Shown here one piece after another: positions 36,561 to 48,809 of a DNA stretch of 64,000 nucleotides. The stretch is from Corydoras sp. C115 (Eukaryota > Chordata > Actinopteri > Siluriformes > Callichthyidae). Position 1 is the stretch's first letter. Every line of letters starts with the position of its first letter. Made by a program: the position numbers and the translations under genes. The stretch is from the NCBI GenBank assembly GCA_019802505.1, contig JAFMOC010000021.1, positions 746,001 to 810,000 on the forward strand, read 5' to 3'. Under the pieces are notes generated by a model that searched no databases, was not told the DNA's origin, and saw only the letters and a list, made by a program, of their open reading frames with translations.

Positions 36561-36941
36561 ACAGTATTCCACTTGGTGGAGATGAAGCACATACCTGTCT
36601 AATTTTCAAATAATAATCTGCCCAAGATTTGCTTCTAATTTGCATAAAGTTAAATTTTGTTCTGCTTTATCACATCACAAGCATTTTCACTGTCTCTTGT
36701 TACCAGAACTCTGGAGCGACTGGAAGTTATTTAATTACAGTTGCTTTCACTTTGCAATCTGCTCGTGTTATGTAAATTTTTTTTGGATAGTGTATTGCTG
36801 TTAAATGTAATATGCACTATTTTGATAATACATTGTTTTTAGCATTCATCTCTATACTAACAGGACCTTTTTAAACGTTTAATAATAATGTCAAATGTAT
36901 TCATTAAGTCTAATATCTCCATACTTTCTTCTTCCCCACAG

Positions 36942-37822
36942 TGAGACAGTGTGTAAGAGTCTGGTTCCCATCACCAGAATGCATGTCTGGATTTTTCTTA
37001 GTCTTCTAGCAGCATGTTATGAATCAGCTGTCTCTCAGAATGCAGGAAATGAAACCCAGAAAGATGATGGAAAACATTTCCCCCTGTTGCTTCTGTCATT
37101 TGATGGTTTTCGGGCAGACTATCTACACACGTATGATTTTCCCAATCTGAAGAAATTTTTTTCGGATGGAGTTCTTATTGACCATATGAACAATGTCTTT
37201 ACTACTAAAACGTTTCCAAATCATTACAGCCTTGCCACTGGACTATATGCAGAAAGCCATGGCATTGTGGCCAGTCAGATGTATGATGCAGATTCAAAGA
37301 AGCATTTCTCCATTCGTAACAGCAGTGATTCTTTCTGGTGGAATGAAGCGACACCAATTTGGGTGTCCATACAGAATCAGAATTATAAATCTGCAGCAGC
37401 CATGTGGCCGGGAACAGATGTAATGATTCAAAACAAAACCTCCAGTTATTTCATGGTATATAATTATAAGGTTAGCTTCCAGGACAGACTGAGGAACATA
37501 ACAAAATGGATGACTGAGGACAACTTGGTCAAGTTTGCAGCGATGTACTGGGAGGAACCTGATAGTACTGGACATCGCTATGGACCTGAGAATAAAACCG
37601 AGATGGCCAAGACACTGAAAGAGGTGGATGACCATGTGGGTTTTCTAATGACGCATCTTAATGAGACTGGATTATGGGGGAGGATTAACGTGATAATTAC
37701 AAGTGATCATGGAATGGCACAGTGCTCTGAAGATAGACTTATCAAGCTTGATTCATGTGTCAATGGCAGTAGCTATGTTTTGGTGGACACTACTCCGGTG
37801 ACTGCCATCCTTCCTCTTATTG
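36942..37822 (+). CDS. enpp4: enpp4 first coding exon (coding from 36979)
   Basis: The acceptor CCCCACAG ends at 36941, leaving 37 nt of 5' UTR before ATG 36979. It encodes residues 1-281 and the first base of codon 282; donor GTTAGT at 37823. This single exon carries most catalytic residues. Confidence 0.94.
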
Positions 37823-40130
37823 GTTAGTATTTACCATTAAGCACTAAATTTACACTTAATTTTGGTTCTTTTATTGTACATGGCTAATATTTACTCAGGT
37901 TTCATACAATTCTGTATGTAACTAATGCCACTTGGAGTATATTTCATGCTTTATTTTGGAAGCTCATGGTAGTTGTAACACTTTGTGAATGCTGTTGGGA
38001 TTAGCAGTGATGCATATGAGAGGATGATGCTGTATATGGATTATTGGATCCAAATATTTTGGGGAGATGGAAATGTGTGGATTGTTTACTCATTTTACTC
38101 ATTGTTTCAAATATTTAATAAGTTCAGATCGTTGTTGAAGCTTTTCATAAAACAGGGTTTTGCATTGTGGCGTCAGTGTGACCGAAAATGATTTGCTTTA
38201 GTGTTCAGTTACATCACTGATTTCCTTATAAGTCGTATCAGGCATCAGTACTGAGTTTGACAATGGTGTAGAGGTTATAGGTTATAGCACTAGAGTCTTA
38301 ACACATTATATTTCTTGTATGAATTGTATTGTGCTAATATACACTTACTGGCCACTTCATCATATTCAGATTCACTTCTTGGCAATAAGAAAAGGTCACA
38401 TATATAAAATTGGTTTGGAATGCCTTTAGCTTTTATTATTGCTGTGGCATTGTTTTCATAAACATTTGCAATGTCACAACATTTATTTCTGTCCAGTTAC
38501 ATAAATTTTTCCCCAAATCTTGTATTGGTGGGAGATTTGGCCCACTGTGCAAGGTCTTCTCCAGCACATCCCAAAGGTTCTCAGTGGGATTCAGATCTGG
38601 ACACTGTGAAGACCATTCCATCTGAAAATAATGTCTTGTGCTCCCTAAACCACTCTTTCACAATTTGAGCTCAATGAATCCTGGCATTGTCATCTTGGAA
38701 TATGCCCATTGATGGAATATCCAGGTGGTGAACTTTTTCTTTTAGACAAACAGTGTCTTTGCACTTTGTAATTTTACATTTGAAGACTGTAATCAGTCTT
38801 CTCTAAATATATTGTTCTTCCAATTACCTTTGTGTCCTTTCTTTGTTTGGCCAGGACTACTAAAAAGCCCGTTTTATTTCTGTGGTGGATGATTGTCAAA
38901 ACTGCAGTGGACTGTAGTTAGCACCAACCTGGTGGATGTGCGCCTGTGCTTATTTTTCTAGTACATTGGATCAGATATAGCAATGTTACTGTTTTTATAA
39001 ACACTGTTCACTCGGTGTGCCCTCTAGACCCATTTACCTTGTTGCTCCACCTCTTAGAAAGTAGCCTGTTATTGCACATTATGCCCTGTATTTCTACACT
39101 GACCAGAGATGGTTTCCCGTGTCCTTTGAATATGCATGATTTCCCATGTCTAAATGGGTTTCTCAAGGGGCACCAGTTTCCTTTTACAGTCTGAATATAT
39201 AAGCCAGATTTTGAGAATATTCTTACCTAGGTCGGTCTGCCCTTCAATGGACTGAAGACCTGTCCAAGTTGGTTTTCAGGCACAGAACACCTAATCAGTA
39301 CACAACGCTTATAATAGTAATTCAGATAAAAGAAATCAAGTAAATTAAACTATTAAAGGCTTTGTATGTTTAAAATAGATAATCATTTTATTGTGATAAT
39401 ATATTTATTTTATTGTTTTCATTTTATTATCATGTTTATCATTTTATCATTATTAATTACAGATTCCACAGAACTGTACAAAAGTCTCATGGCATGTAGC
39501 ACTCACATGAAGGTGTACCTGAAAGCTGAAATACCTGACAGGCTGCACTACAAAAGCAACAGCAGAATTCAGCCCATCATCCTGATTGCTGACGAAGGTT
39601 GGACAATTGTCCGAGATGGTAGGCTTCCACGAAGTAAGTGCTGTTTTATAGACTATGACCGCCTGTTCAAACTATGATCTTTCAACAATATAGATACGTG
39701 ATTCAGCATTTTATTCTTTGCTTTATGACTGTGTTAATCCTGCTCTTTACTTCACACAGAGGGTGATCATGGATACGACAGCAATCTGCAAAGCATGCAT
39801 CCCTTTTTGGCAGCTAGTGGCCCAGACTTTCGCAGAGGTTATCGAATGGACAGCATCAACAGTGTGGACCTTTACCCGCTAATGTGCCACCTCCTGGGTA
39901 TCCCAGAGATGCCCAATAACGGTAGCTTTTCCACTGTGCGCTGCGTCCTGCTCAACGAGTCCTGCTGGAATTTGGCTGCAGTAGTGGGTATAGTCATCGG
40001 TGTTTTCGTAGTGCTCACCTTCATCACCTTGCTTTTCAGACTGATGAAGGACAGAGAGCCATCTAGGTCACGACCATTTGCTCGTCTAGAGTTGCAGGAT
40101 GAGGATGATGATGATCCTTTGCTTGAGTAA
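36979..40130 (+). CDS. enpp4: Ectonucleotide pyrophosphatase/phosphodiesterase 4
   Basis: Exons 36979-37822, 39463-39633 and 39760-40130 give 461 residues (human about 453). Residues 1-19 form a signal peptide. The NPP-type alkaline-phosphatase-fold catalytic domain follows, with all metal and nucleophile positions visible: Asp42 in SFDGFRADYL, Thr78 in TKTFPNHYSLATG, Asp195 and His199 in PDSTGHRYGP, Asp243-His244 in SDHGM, and His342 in DHGYD. Several NxS/T glycosylation sites occur. One membrane helix near residues 409-431 and a short acidic cytoplasmic tail ending DEDDDDPLLE make it type I. ENPP4 hydrolyses extracellular dinucleotides such as Ap3A and Ap4A and is associated with platelet activation at the vascular surface in human. 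The acidic tail and lack of nuclease-like or somatomedin domains favour ENPP4 over ENPP5 or ENPP1-3. It looks intact. Confidence 0.96.
38400..38720 (-). mobile_element. Tc1-like transposase relic in enpp4 intron 2
   Basis: The minus strand encodes WSSQCPDLNPTENLWDVLEK, the C-terminal DDE-domain signature of Tc1 transposases, in a short remnant. Confidence 0.7.
38760..38960. mobile_element. palindromic nonautonomous DNA repeat, copy 4 (partial)
   Basis: GACTGTAATCAG, TTGGCCAGGACTACTAAAAA and TGTGGTGGATGATTGTCAAA match the core of the other copies. It sits inside enpp4 intron 2. Confidence 0.45.
39463..39633 (+). CDS. enpp4: enpp4 second coding exon
   Basis: 171 nt; acceptor TTACAG and donor GTAAGT. 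It encodes residues 282-338, including RIQPIILIADEGWTI, which is strongly conserved in ENPP4. Confidence 0.94.
39760..40130 (+). CDS. enpp4: enpp4 last coding exon
   Basis: Begins after CACACAG, restoring codon Lys339, and ends with TAA at 40128-40130. It encodes the last zinc-binding His, SMHPFLAA, the membrane helix and the acidic tail. Confidence 0.95.
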
Positions 40131-42035
40131 ATGCTATGAATTCGAATGTTTGATTACTTCCATTGAGATCTTAAATTAACAAAACTAAAAAAGGAGACAA
40201 TCAAATTTAAAGCAATATTTAATTCATCTTCTCACTGTAAAATCACAAGATTCAGGCATTTCTGTATTCTGGGTAATGTAAATAGATTTAGAAGTTCTAT
40301 AGGTATGTGGATAAATGATGCAGACTTTTTCTTAAGGGCCCGATGATTAAAAGTCTGTTTAATAGTCTTGCACCTTAACAACTGAGCCACTATGACTAGT
40401 GTATATAGTTTTATATGCAGAAACATAAACAATAATAATCCTAGATCTCTGATATTATTGTTATAGCTGTTTGAATGCATTCTGTAAAAATATTTCAATG
40501 GTTTAAGCTTTAGATGCTATTAACATCAACCCGTTGTTTATAAATATGCATTACAAATCTATCAAAGTTAAATTGAAGTGATTTGTTAGTATCTTACTGT
40601 AATCACAGAACAACATCCCAGTCCCTCAGATTCTATTTTTCTACGAAGTTTTATAGCAGATTTTGGGGTGTGGTTGTGAAAATCTTTGCCTTTATTTCCA
40701 TAAAAGCACTTGTGAGGTCAGACACTGATATTAAACAAGAGGGCCTGGTTTGCGAATTTCATTCTTGTTCATCCCATAACTCTTCTTCTTGTAGTCAAGG
40801 TCAGGACTCCAGGTGACTGTGTGGGTCAATTAAACCTTTCCTCAAACTGTTGTCACAAAGTTGAAAGCCTACAGTCAAAAATGCATGTATTGTTTTTTGA
40901 GTTTTACACTTTGGAAGTTAACAAACCTTTTTTTCACAAGAGTGGATCAGTAATTAAATAAAGTTATAAATGTTAAGTTAAATTTTTTTATGGCAAGATT
41001 AAAGAGAGATGAATTTGAGAACACCACTCACAACTGATTATGTATCAGTATTTATAAAGTGTGTCAATTTAATTCTTGAATATTCAACATGATTTAATTT
41101 TATTGCTATTAGTTGTGTTCATTTAACCTCATAGTGACTTGTGCATATGTATTTGGGTGTAATTTTAATTTATACTGATAAAGCTACAGTGTGCTTCTTT
41201 AAGGAATTAGAGAGGCGACCTCTTTGGTTCAAATTGGTCATTGCATGTACGTAACAAGAAAAGTTAAGCCAACAAAGATCCTTAAAAATGTCACTAATTA
41301 TGATCTATGGAAAAGATCTTTACCGTAGTTCTAGTATGGGATGTTAAATGAATTTCCAGGCAACTCGGCTCTTGAAAAGATATTAAATAAAATTACTTAT
41401 TAATGTAACATCACTAAATAGTTTAGAGAGTTATGTTTATTAAAGTTAGTCAAACCTCAAGTACTCGCTGGTTTGTTATTATAATTTGAATTATTTTTCC
41501 TTCTCTTGGTTGTTTATTTATATGGGTAGTTTTTGTTTGTTGAATTTTTTTTTTTTTTTTTTGTTGATTAGCTGAATTTTGTGTAGTAATGAATTTATAC
41601 TTGTGTGGTGTTACAGGGTTGGGAGCGTGTGTGTGTGGGGGGGTGTTTTGCAAAATATTCATGTGCTTCTGATTATTTTGTAAATGTAATGGGAATCTTG
41701 ATATTCTCATGTAGACAAAATTCTATTTTTCTATTTTGTATGTACACATTACCTCTGTATATTAAAACATTTTCCGTAATGCTTTTTAAAATTTTTGTTT
41801 ACTGTCCCTTTAACGCTTTCTTTGGCCCTGGACTGTTATTGTAATTGAATCTATGCAAGTGAAAGTCAGACAAGTCTATAGTGATCTGAGACTGAAGAGA
41901 AGGAAGCTGAGTCTGTGCACCTGTGTTTATTAATTTTTTTAAAGAATTTCCATCATTATTGAGGTTTTTTTTTCCCCACAGCAGCTCTTGCATGATAATA
42001 AAATGCTACTGTTTATTTTACCAGTAGTCTGGTCA
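40131..42035 (+). other. enpp4: enpp4 3' UTR, probable extent
   Basis: AATAAA at 41997-42002, followed within 30 bases by T/GT-rich sequence, is the best polyadenylation candidate and would give a 3' UTR of about 1.9 kb. Earlier AATAAA copies near 40955 and 41385 are possible alternatives. A short SINE-like fragment lies near 40320-40400. Confidence 0.45.
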
Positions 42036-42282
42036 TTTTGTTTATAGGTATACAACACAAGGTATTTCCATTGATGCTGTCTGAGCCAGATATACCTTTA
42101 CGTCTGTTTTGTGAACTGCAATCTAATGTAATAACACAGTTGTGCATTACTCCATACATAATGCAAATAATTTATTCCTACTAAATATTAATGTGATGGT
42201 GTTTACTGAGGAATCTATTTTGCTTTGTAATGTTTTTTTTCTCCTCTTTTGTTTAAAAAAATAAACTCTAAGCTGCTTTATA

Positions 42283-42530
42283 GGGTGACTTAGTGGTTAG
42301 CGTGTTCACCTCTCGGCGCTGGGGGTTCCAGATTCGAATCCCAATCTGGCTGGAATATCTATGTTTTCCCTGTGTCTGCATGGGTTTCTTCCCACAGTGC
42401 AAAAACATGGATTCAAGGTAAATAAAATGCTCTAACTTTCCCCATGTAGTGTCTGTGTGAATGAGTGAGTGTGTGCCCAACGATAGATTGGTGCTCTGTC
42501 CTGGGTGTATCTGCCCAGGAGATAATTAAT
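42283..42530 (+). repeat. V-SINE, 3'-truncated
   Basis: Head GTGACTTAGTGGTTAGCGTG to the GATAGATTGGTGC region. Confidence 0.75.
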
Positions 42531-43162
42531 CAATGAAACCGCTTTATTAAAATCCTAATATGCATTCAAATCAAATTATGTAATTATTTTTAAAAGGATT
42601 TGTTCTTTAATGCTGTAAATGATAACTGGTGAAAATGAGGGTTTCTGTCACATTGCAAAGTTATGTTTACCTTTTAATATTGTCTTTTTTTTACTAAATT
42701 ACTAAATTACAGTATAGTGTACAAAGTGTTCAACATGAGTATAATTTAATCTAAGTAATTTTATTTTGGTGATTGGGAATGTTAACATATTTTGCCAGAT
42801 TTTTAGAAATTCATGTTTTAGTCTTTCCTTGGTGTGAAGCAAAGAGTGTCAGACTGAGTATGACTCTATATTTAGAGCTTGGAATGTCCAGGATCTTTAC
42901 CCTAGTCTAGCTATGACACACTACCAACATACTGCGTTTTAAGCCTATGATGAGTTCATTCTTTACAGACCACCATTTTCATGTAAAGAAAAAATAAACA
43001 CATCCTAATTTAACAACCTCATAAAAACATTAGTTTTATTATCCTGTAGTTTTTACTATAACAGAGCCCCATAAAAAAATACAAACATTTATAAACATTT
43101 ATTTAACTGACAGAAGTATAAATAAAGATATTCTGTATTTTTTTTTTACTTACTTATTTTTG

Positions 43163-43505
43163 GGGTGGTGTAGTGGTGACTTAGTGGTTAACATGTTCAC
43201 ATCTCAGTGCTGGGGATCCAGGTTTGAATCCCAATCTGGATGGAATTTCTATGTTCACCTTGTGTCTGTTGGGTTTTCTTCCTGGTTTTCTGTTTTCCCT
43301 GCCACAGTCCAAAAACATGGATTCAAGGTAAATTGAATGCCCTAAATTGTCCCATATAGAGTGTGTGTGTGTGTGTAGTGAGCCTAGCGATAGGTTTGCG
43401 CCCTGTCCTGGGTTTATCTGCCCAGAGCCCAAATGTTCTCCCCTTGATGGGCATGGAGAACCAACCCTGAGAGTAGTAGAGTATTAAGCAGAAGATAATA
43501 AATGA
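43163..43505 (+). repeat. V-SINE, full, diverged
   Basis: Head to tail present, with a short GT run at 43361-43376. Confidence 0.8.
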
Positions 43506-44240
43506 ATTTATTTTTGTTGGTGCAGTTTTTTGGATTTTTGCCTCATAGAAAAAGCTTATGAGGTTCAATTCCTGGTGGGGAGAACATGGTTCTTTCTGTG
43601 TTCTCAACTCTGTAATGTTGAGACATACAGAATCTTCAGTAATATTCACAATCACAAAGCACCTGCTATTAAAATAACACAGTAGGGTAAATCTAGACAT
43701 TGATGAGGAGTGAATAATGATCAGGATTGATGATTCTAAAGCATTGCCGTTTTTTTCTGTAACTACTGACTTGTATTGTTCTCTCATTAGTAAGTGGCTT
43801 TGGATAAAAGTGTCTGCTAAATGTAAATAAAGATTTCATGTCCTCCTTGTGCCTGTGTGGCTCCACCACCACCAACACTGAAGAATGTGTGGTTACACTC
43901 ACAGTCTCTTAGGGTGATTCATCTCTTCATACATCCTTAGTGAGCCTTGTTAAATAAAACTTCCAATATTCTTGTCAAAAACATTATTCATTCCTATTCT
44001 CTCAGACATCATTTTCCTTTCAACACGACTAACGAGAGAAAACCTTCCAGTACTTGTTGTTCTTAAGAAATCTTGTGTTCGAAGGTCTTGATTTGACTAT
44101 TCAGACTTTGTCCTGAGTTTAAAAGCTGCCAGATGGCAGGTGATGATGCATGAGGTCTCATGTGACAATGCTTTATTTTTCCCTAACATCAGCTTGTTGT
44201 AAGTCTAGGACCTGATCTCTTTGTAACTGATTAAGAAATA

Positions 44241-44242
<2 letters not shown>

Positions 44243-44314
<72 letters not shown>
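44243..44314. repeat. TA microsatellite
   Basis: About 36 TA units immediately before a V-SINE. Confidence 0.96.
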
Positions 44315-44318
<4 letters not shown>

Positions 44319-44320
44319 AG

Positions 44321-44644
44321 GGGCTACATGGTGGCTTAGTGTTTAGCACGTTCTTCTCTTGGCGCCAGTGTCATGGAAACTCCTGGGCGGAGTTTTCGTG
44401 TTCTCCCTGTATATGCGTGGGTTTCCTCTGGGTTCTCCGGTTTCATCCCTTAGTCCAAAAACATGGATTTAAGGTTAAATTGAATGCTCTAAATTAACCA
44501 AAATATTATTTGTGTGTGTCTGAGTAAGTGAGTGTGCTTAGCGAGTGATTGGTGCCCTGTTCTGGGTGTCCCAAGCACTCAAAACGTTCTCTCAATGGGC
44601 ATGGGGAACCCTAGTAGTGGATTAAGTGGTGGATAATGAATGAA
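44321..44644 (+). repeat. V-SINE, full, diverged
   Basis: Directly follows the TA array; head ATGGTGGCTTAGTG, tail GGATAATGAATGAA. Confidence 0.8.
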
Positions 44645-44710
44645 AATAGAAGTCCTGTATAAAATGACCATTAATCTCAAAGATTTAATACGTTCATAAA
44701 TAATTTAATT

Positions 44711-45003
44711 GGTGGCTTAGTGCTCAGCACATTCACCTCTCAGCGCTCCAGGTTGGATTCCAAATCTGTGTGAGTTTCCATGTTCTCCCTGTGTCCGCAT
44801 GGGTTTCCTCCGGGTCTCCGGTTTCCCCCCACAATCCAAAAACATGGACTTAATGCTCTAAATTGCCCCATATAGTGTGTGTCTGAGCTAGTGTGCCCAG
44901 CACTGGTGTATCTGCCCAGCGCCCGAAAAATCCTCCCCTGAATGGACATGGGGAACCACACCGTGATCCTAGTAGACGACCAAGCAGAAGATAATGGATG
45001 AAT
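44711..45003 (+). repeat. V-SINE, diverged
   Basis: Head GGTGGCTTAGTGCTCAGC to GATAATGGATGAA, ending just before the clic5 leader. Confidence 0.8.
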
Positions 45004-45060
45004 ACTATATAGCTTGTTTTGTATGTAGTATGTTTTTGCAAGGGACAGAAACTTTCTAGT

Positions 45061-45437
45061 CATGACATCATGACACTTTGCACAGTGACTCAGTTATTTA
45101 TCTTTTTTTTTGCTGTAGGAGAAATAATTGACTGCTGCCTGTACACAAAGACCAGGACCAGAGTGTGTGGAGGGAGTGAAGGTGACATAAGAGACACTCT
45201 GAGCTCCTCCCTCTCCATGCTTGCTATTTTGAGTCTGAGTGTGACAGTGAGAGTATGCTGTACCCCTGACAGCTGGCCCCAGCCACCAAATCAAAGCAAA
45301 CACGCACCCTGTGCACTTGTTGCAGCAGAGAGACCATCACTACGGGAAAAGTACAGGTCCAGGCTTTGTCCTTCCACATCCCAGAGTTTCATCTTTACAT
45401 CCATACTGAGGTGAGCGATTTTTCCTCCTGAACAAAC
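45061..45437 (+). promoter_or_regulatory. clic5: probable clic5 promoter / 5' leader (short-isoform start)
   Basis: A repeat-free stretch directly upstream of the clic5 ATG. It has a near-palindromic TGACATCATGACA (45062 region) and an AP-1-like GTGACTCA (near 45085). A T-tract ending CTGTAG at about 45118 could be a splice acceptor, so the leader may be spliced from a further upstream exon. An in-frame TGA at 45429-45431 lies 9 nt before the ATG. The transcription start is not determined. Confidence 0.4.
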
Positions 45438-45500
45438 ATGACTGACTTGGTGTCAACAAATGAAGAGGACAAGGATCCTGACATCGAGCTCTTCGTTAAG
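45438..45500 (+). CDS. clic5: clic5 coding exon 1
   Basis: 21 residues, MTDLVSTNEE through ELFVK; A at -3, in-frame stop just upstream, donor GTAAAG at 45501. Confidence 0.93.
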
Positions 45501-48500
45501 GTAAAGATGCTTTTGAAAAGCTTTCATCTTTTATCCACTTTGTTTAATGAAGAATGAGATGAACAAAAATCTTTGGATGATCTCCAGATTCAGTTTGAAC
45601 TCTCTGTGGAAATGTCTTGTTAATTTATATCCTTGATGTTTGCTCAGCAGCTGATGGTCAGTGAAGTAGAAGTATTAAGGTGCTGAGTTGAAATGGGCAA
45701 CCGTCTCAATAGCACACTTTCTGCCCAGGAGGCACACTCCCTCCTGAATTATTTCTGCCACCCTATCAACACTGCATGCTCTAATTCCCCTGTTGGCTTG
45801 CTACGCTATGCAAAATCAGATCACTTCTAGTGTGTGACTTGCTTGGGTGTATTTGTCAGGATGTGGAAAATGATCAGACTTGAATATAAAAACTCTACAA
45901 ACTGATAATTTATTAAAGACAATTTATGTGATACAATGGTTTTAGTTGGTGATTGTTCTTTACTTCAGCTTCCAGCTATGTTTAGAATTTTAAGTCTAAT
46001 ATTTGTAAATACAGATTGTAAAAACTTAGTTAGCTGGTAAAAAAAATCTGCATCCAAAAATAATCAACAAATCAATAAAAAATGTAATCAAGTAAATTTA
46101 TCTAAAAATATAGTAATTACATTTTATTAAGATTTCTTAAAATATGAAAATGTTTCTAAAGACTGGACTTTTATTTAAAATCTCTAGATTTATTTTACTT
46201 AGAAATCTGTCAAGTCTAAAACAAAATTTAATAAGTAACAAAAAAAAAAAAACTTTTTAAAGACTTGTTAATAATTCATTTTTGTAGTGTAGCAGTCAAA
46301 GCTATAGAGATGAGGGGTCAGACATCTTCCACTTAATCCTGTACTAGGGTCGTGGGGAGGGGGGGTCGATGAGAATGTTTCGGGCGCTGGGCAGATACAC
46401 CCAGAACAGGGCGTCTATCGCTGAAGATGCTCACTTAAACAAACACATACTACATGGGGCAATTTAGAGCATTCAATTTACCTTGTATTCATGTTTTTGG
46501 ACTGGGGAAGGAAACTGGACAAGGAGAACACAAACTCCACGCATATTGGGATCCGAACCTGGTTCCCTAGGGCTGAAAGGCGAACATGCTAACCACTAAG
46601 CCACCATGCCATCCAATTAACAGCCAGGGTTTGTGATGTCGTTTCTGTCCTGCGAACAGTATTAAGGTTATTTTACACGTAATTAGATGCACTGCATCAA
46701 TAAAAAAGAAATCTGCCAAAGTCAGACCACAACAGGTTTTTCAAAGAATGGGAAGTGACACAAACACTCCCATGAATCACATCGACATGATAGCAACGAC
46801 ACACTGACATCAAACCGGTGATGAGCAAAAAAAAAACCTTCGACGGGTAACCAGTTCATCACAGTGCAAACACACAGACAAAACGGCTCGCACTCATATT
46901 CTTAACTAGAGGTATGAATATGAATATGATATGGTGTGATAGGATGTTTTTAGACTGTTCAGACATACGGACATGTGAAGAACATGCAAACTCCACATTG
47001 ACAGGATCTTATCCACCCTGTGTATATATTAAACCAAAGACTTGTTTGCTGTGAGATGAGGAAGCTAACCACTGTGACACTATGCCTCCCTAAAACAAGC
47101 ACACAGGATAATAATAATAATAATAATAATTATTATTATTATTATTATTATTATTATTGTTAAATGACAACTGATCTAATCTTGCCCAGTGTAATCTTAA
47201 TATTCAAGGATTCAAGGAGACATTATTGTCATTTACATAACATGTGGTACATGAAATATAAACAAAATTGCGAATTGTTCTATGTCAAAACCTGATTAAA
47301 CTAAAATAAAACAACGTGAAACACTTGAAAAGGTGATGAAGACAGGCTTAAAGTTCTGTTGTCGAGTCAGATTCAAACTCTTCGGGTTCAAGGCTAATGA
47401 TGCAGGTAATGGAATTTCCATGAATAATTCAGCTCTGGTTAGGATCAAGTGACCGCCTCACCTTACCGGTCAAGTTTGATGCAGCTATAAAATATTGAGA
47501 CTATTAAATTTCTGATATTGAAATTTGGTTGTGATTGTTCCTTTGTTAGATTGTTAATAGGATAGACTGCTGCGACAAAAGGCATCACCTGACTCACAGA
47601 CATGTGTGTGATGATCTTATGTCCAGCCTCATGACACTGACTCACTTACTTGTTTTATGCTTTGCTTTCCTTTCATGTCATGTCATATAACTTTACAAAT
47701 GGCCCTCAGTTATAAAATATAATAAGATATGTATGTAAAGAATAAAACTTGATTGAGTTGATTAAGTACTATGTAAATCAAAAACAAAAAAAATCTTTTA
47801 GTAATATAACAGTGGTTAGCACGATCGCCAATCAGCTCTGGGGATCAGGTTCGAATCCTTATATGTGTGGAGTTCCCATGTTTTCCCTGTGGGTTTTCTT
47901 TGGGTTCTTTCTTGCACAATCCAAAACATGGATTCAAGGTGAATTGGCTGTAAATTGCCCATATGTATATGGGCAATATATATAAGTATTAATACTAGAA
48001 GGGCTTTGCTGTAAGGCAACAGAGTTACTTACAAAATTTTAATGACAATGATATTTGATAATGATATTACCCTAGTGGTCATTTTTAGTCGAGATTATAG
48101 TACAGAGGGGCCAAATATATTATTTTAAATAGATTTTCAGTCCCTTTTTACATTTCATATTCATTCATTTTTTATATATATTGTTAAAAATATCTAACAG
48201 TTTAAAATAAGTACTTTTTGAATGCAGTGAGAAAAATGACTTTTTTTGTTTTATGTTTTTTGTTTCAGGCAGGCAGTGATGGAGAGAGCATTGGGAATTG
48301 TCCATTTTCACAACGACTGTTCATGATCCTGTGGCTGAAAGGAGTAGTATTCAATGTCACCACCGTCGATTTAAAAAGGTGATCATATTATAACATGTGG
48401 GTATTAATTTGGAAATATAATCAAGTCATATTTGCTTTCCTCTCAGGTTGAGCCATTGATATGCGATACTGATTATATTAAAAATATACAACTTTAAATA

Positions 48501-48767
48501 TTAATGTATTTAAATACTTGCTGTAATAGTTTATGGAAATAAACATAATGAGCTATAGTTTGTTTAGGTAAAGGTGGGTGAGATTAATATATAATATTAT
48601 AAATTGATTTGCTAGTTTGCCCTTTGACATGAGTAAATAACATCCTGGTTAATGAATGGTTCTTAAAAAAGGCCAAACGGTTCAAAAATTGACCTTAATC
48701 ATTGAAGTTAGGGTTGTATTTTATGCGCTGGGTAGATGCACCAAGGACCAGGTACCAATTCATGACT

Positions 48768-48809
<42 letters not shown>

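Larger units (their letters stand above)
37823..39462 (+). other. enpp4: enpp4 intron 2
   Basis: A 1640-bp GT-AG intron. It holds a minus-strand Tc1-like relic (38.40-38.72 kb) and a copy of a palindromic DNA repeat (38.76-38.96 kb). No alternative exon is visible. Confidence 0.85.
42036..45060. other. enpp4-clic5 spacer, SINE cluster
   Basis: Four plus-strand V-SINEs (42.28, 43.16, 44.32 and 44.71 kb) and one TA array make up much of it. 42540-43140 and 43510-44220 hold no recognisable gene; a SINE tail fragment sits near 43790-43830. Confidence 0.6.
45501..48268 (+). other. clic5: clic5 intron 1
   Basis: A 2768-bp intron. It contains a minus-strand V-SINE (46326-46614), an ATA/TTA palindromic microsatellite (47107-47159) and a V-SINE fragment (47811-47975). 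45520-46300 and 46620-47100 show no recognisable feature. Confidence 0.85.

Noticed and set aside
45019..45414. 131-residue open frame before clic5
   Set aside because: Ends before the clic5 ATG in another frame, shows no family similarity, and covers the probable leader.
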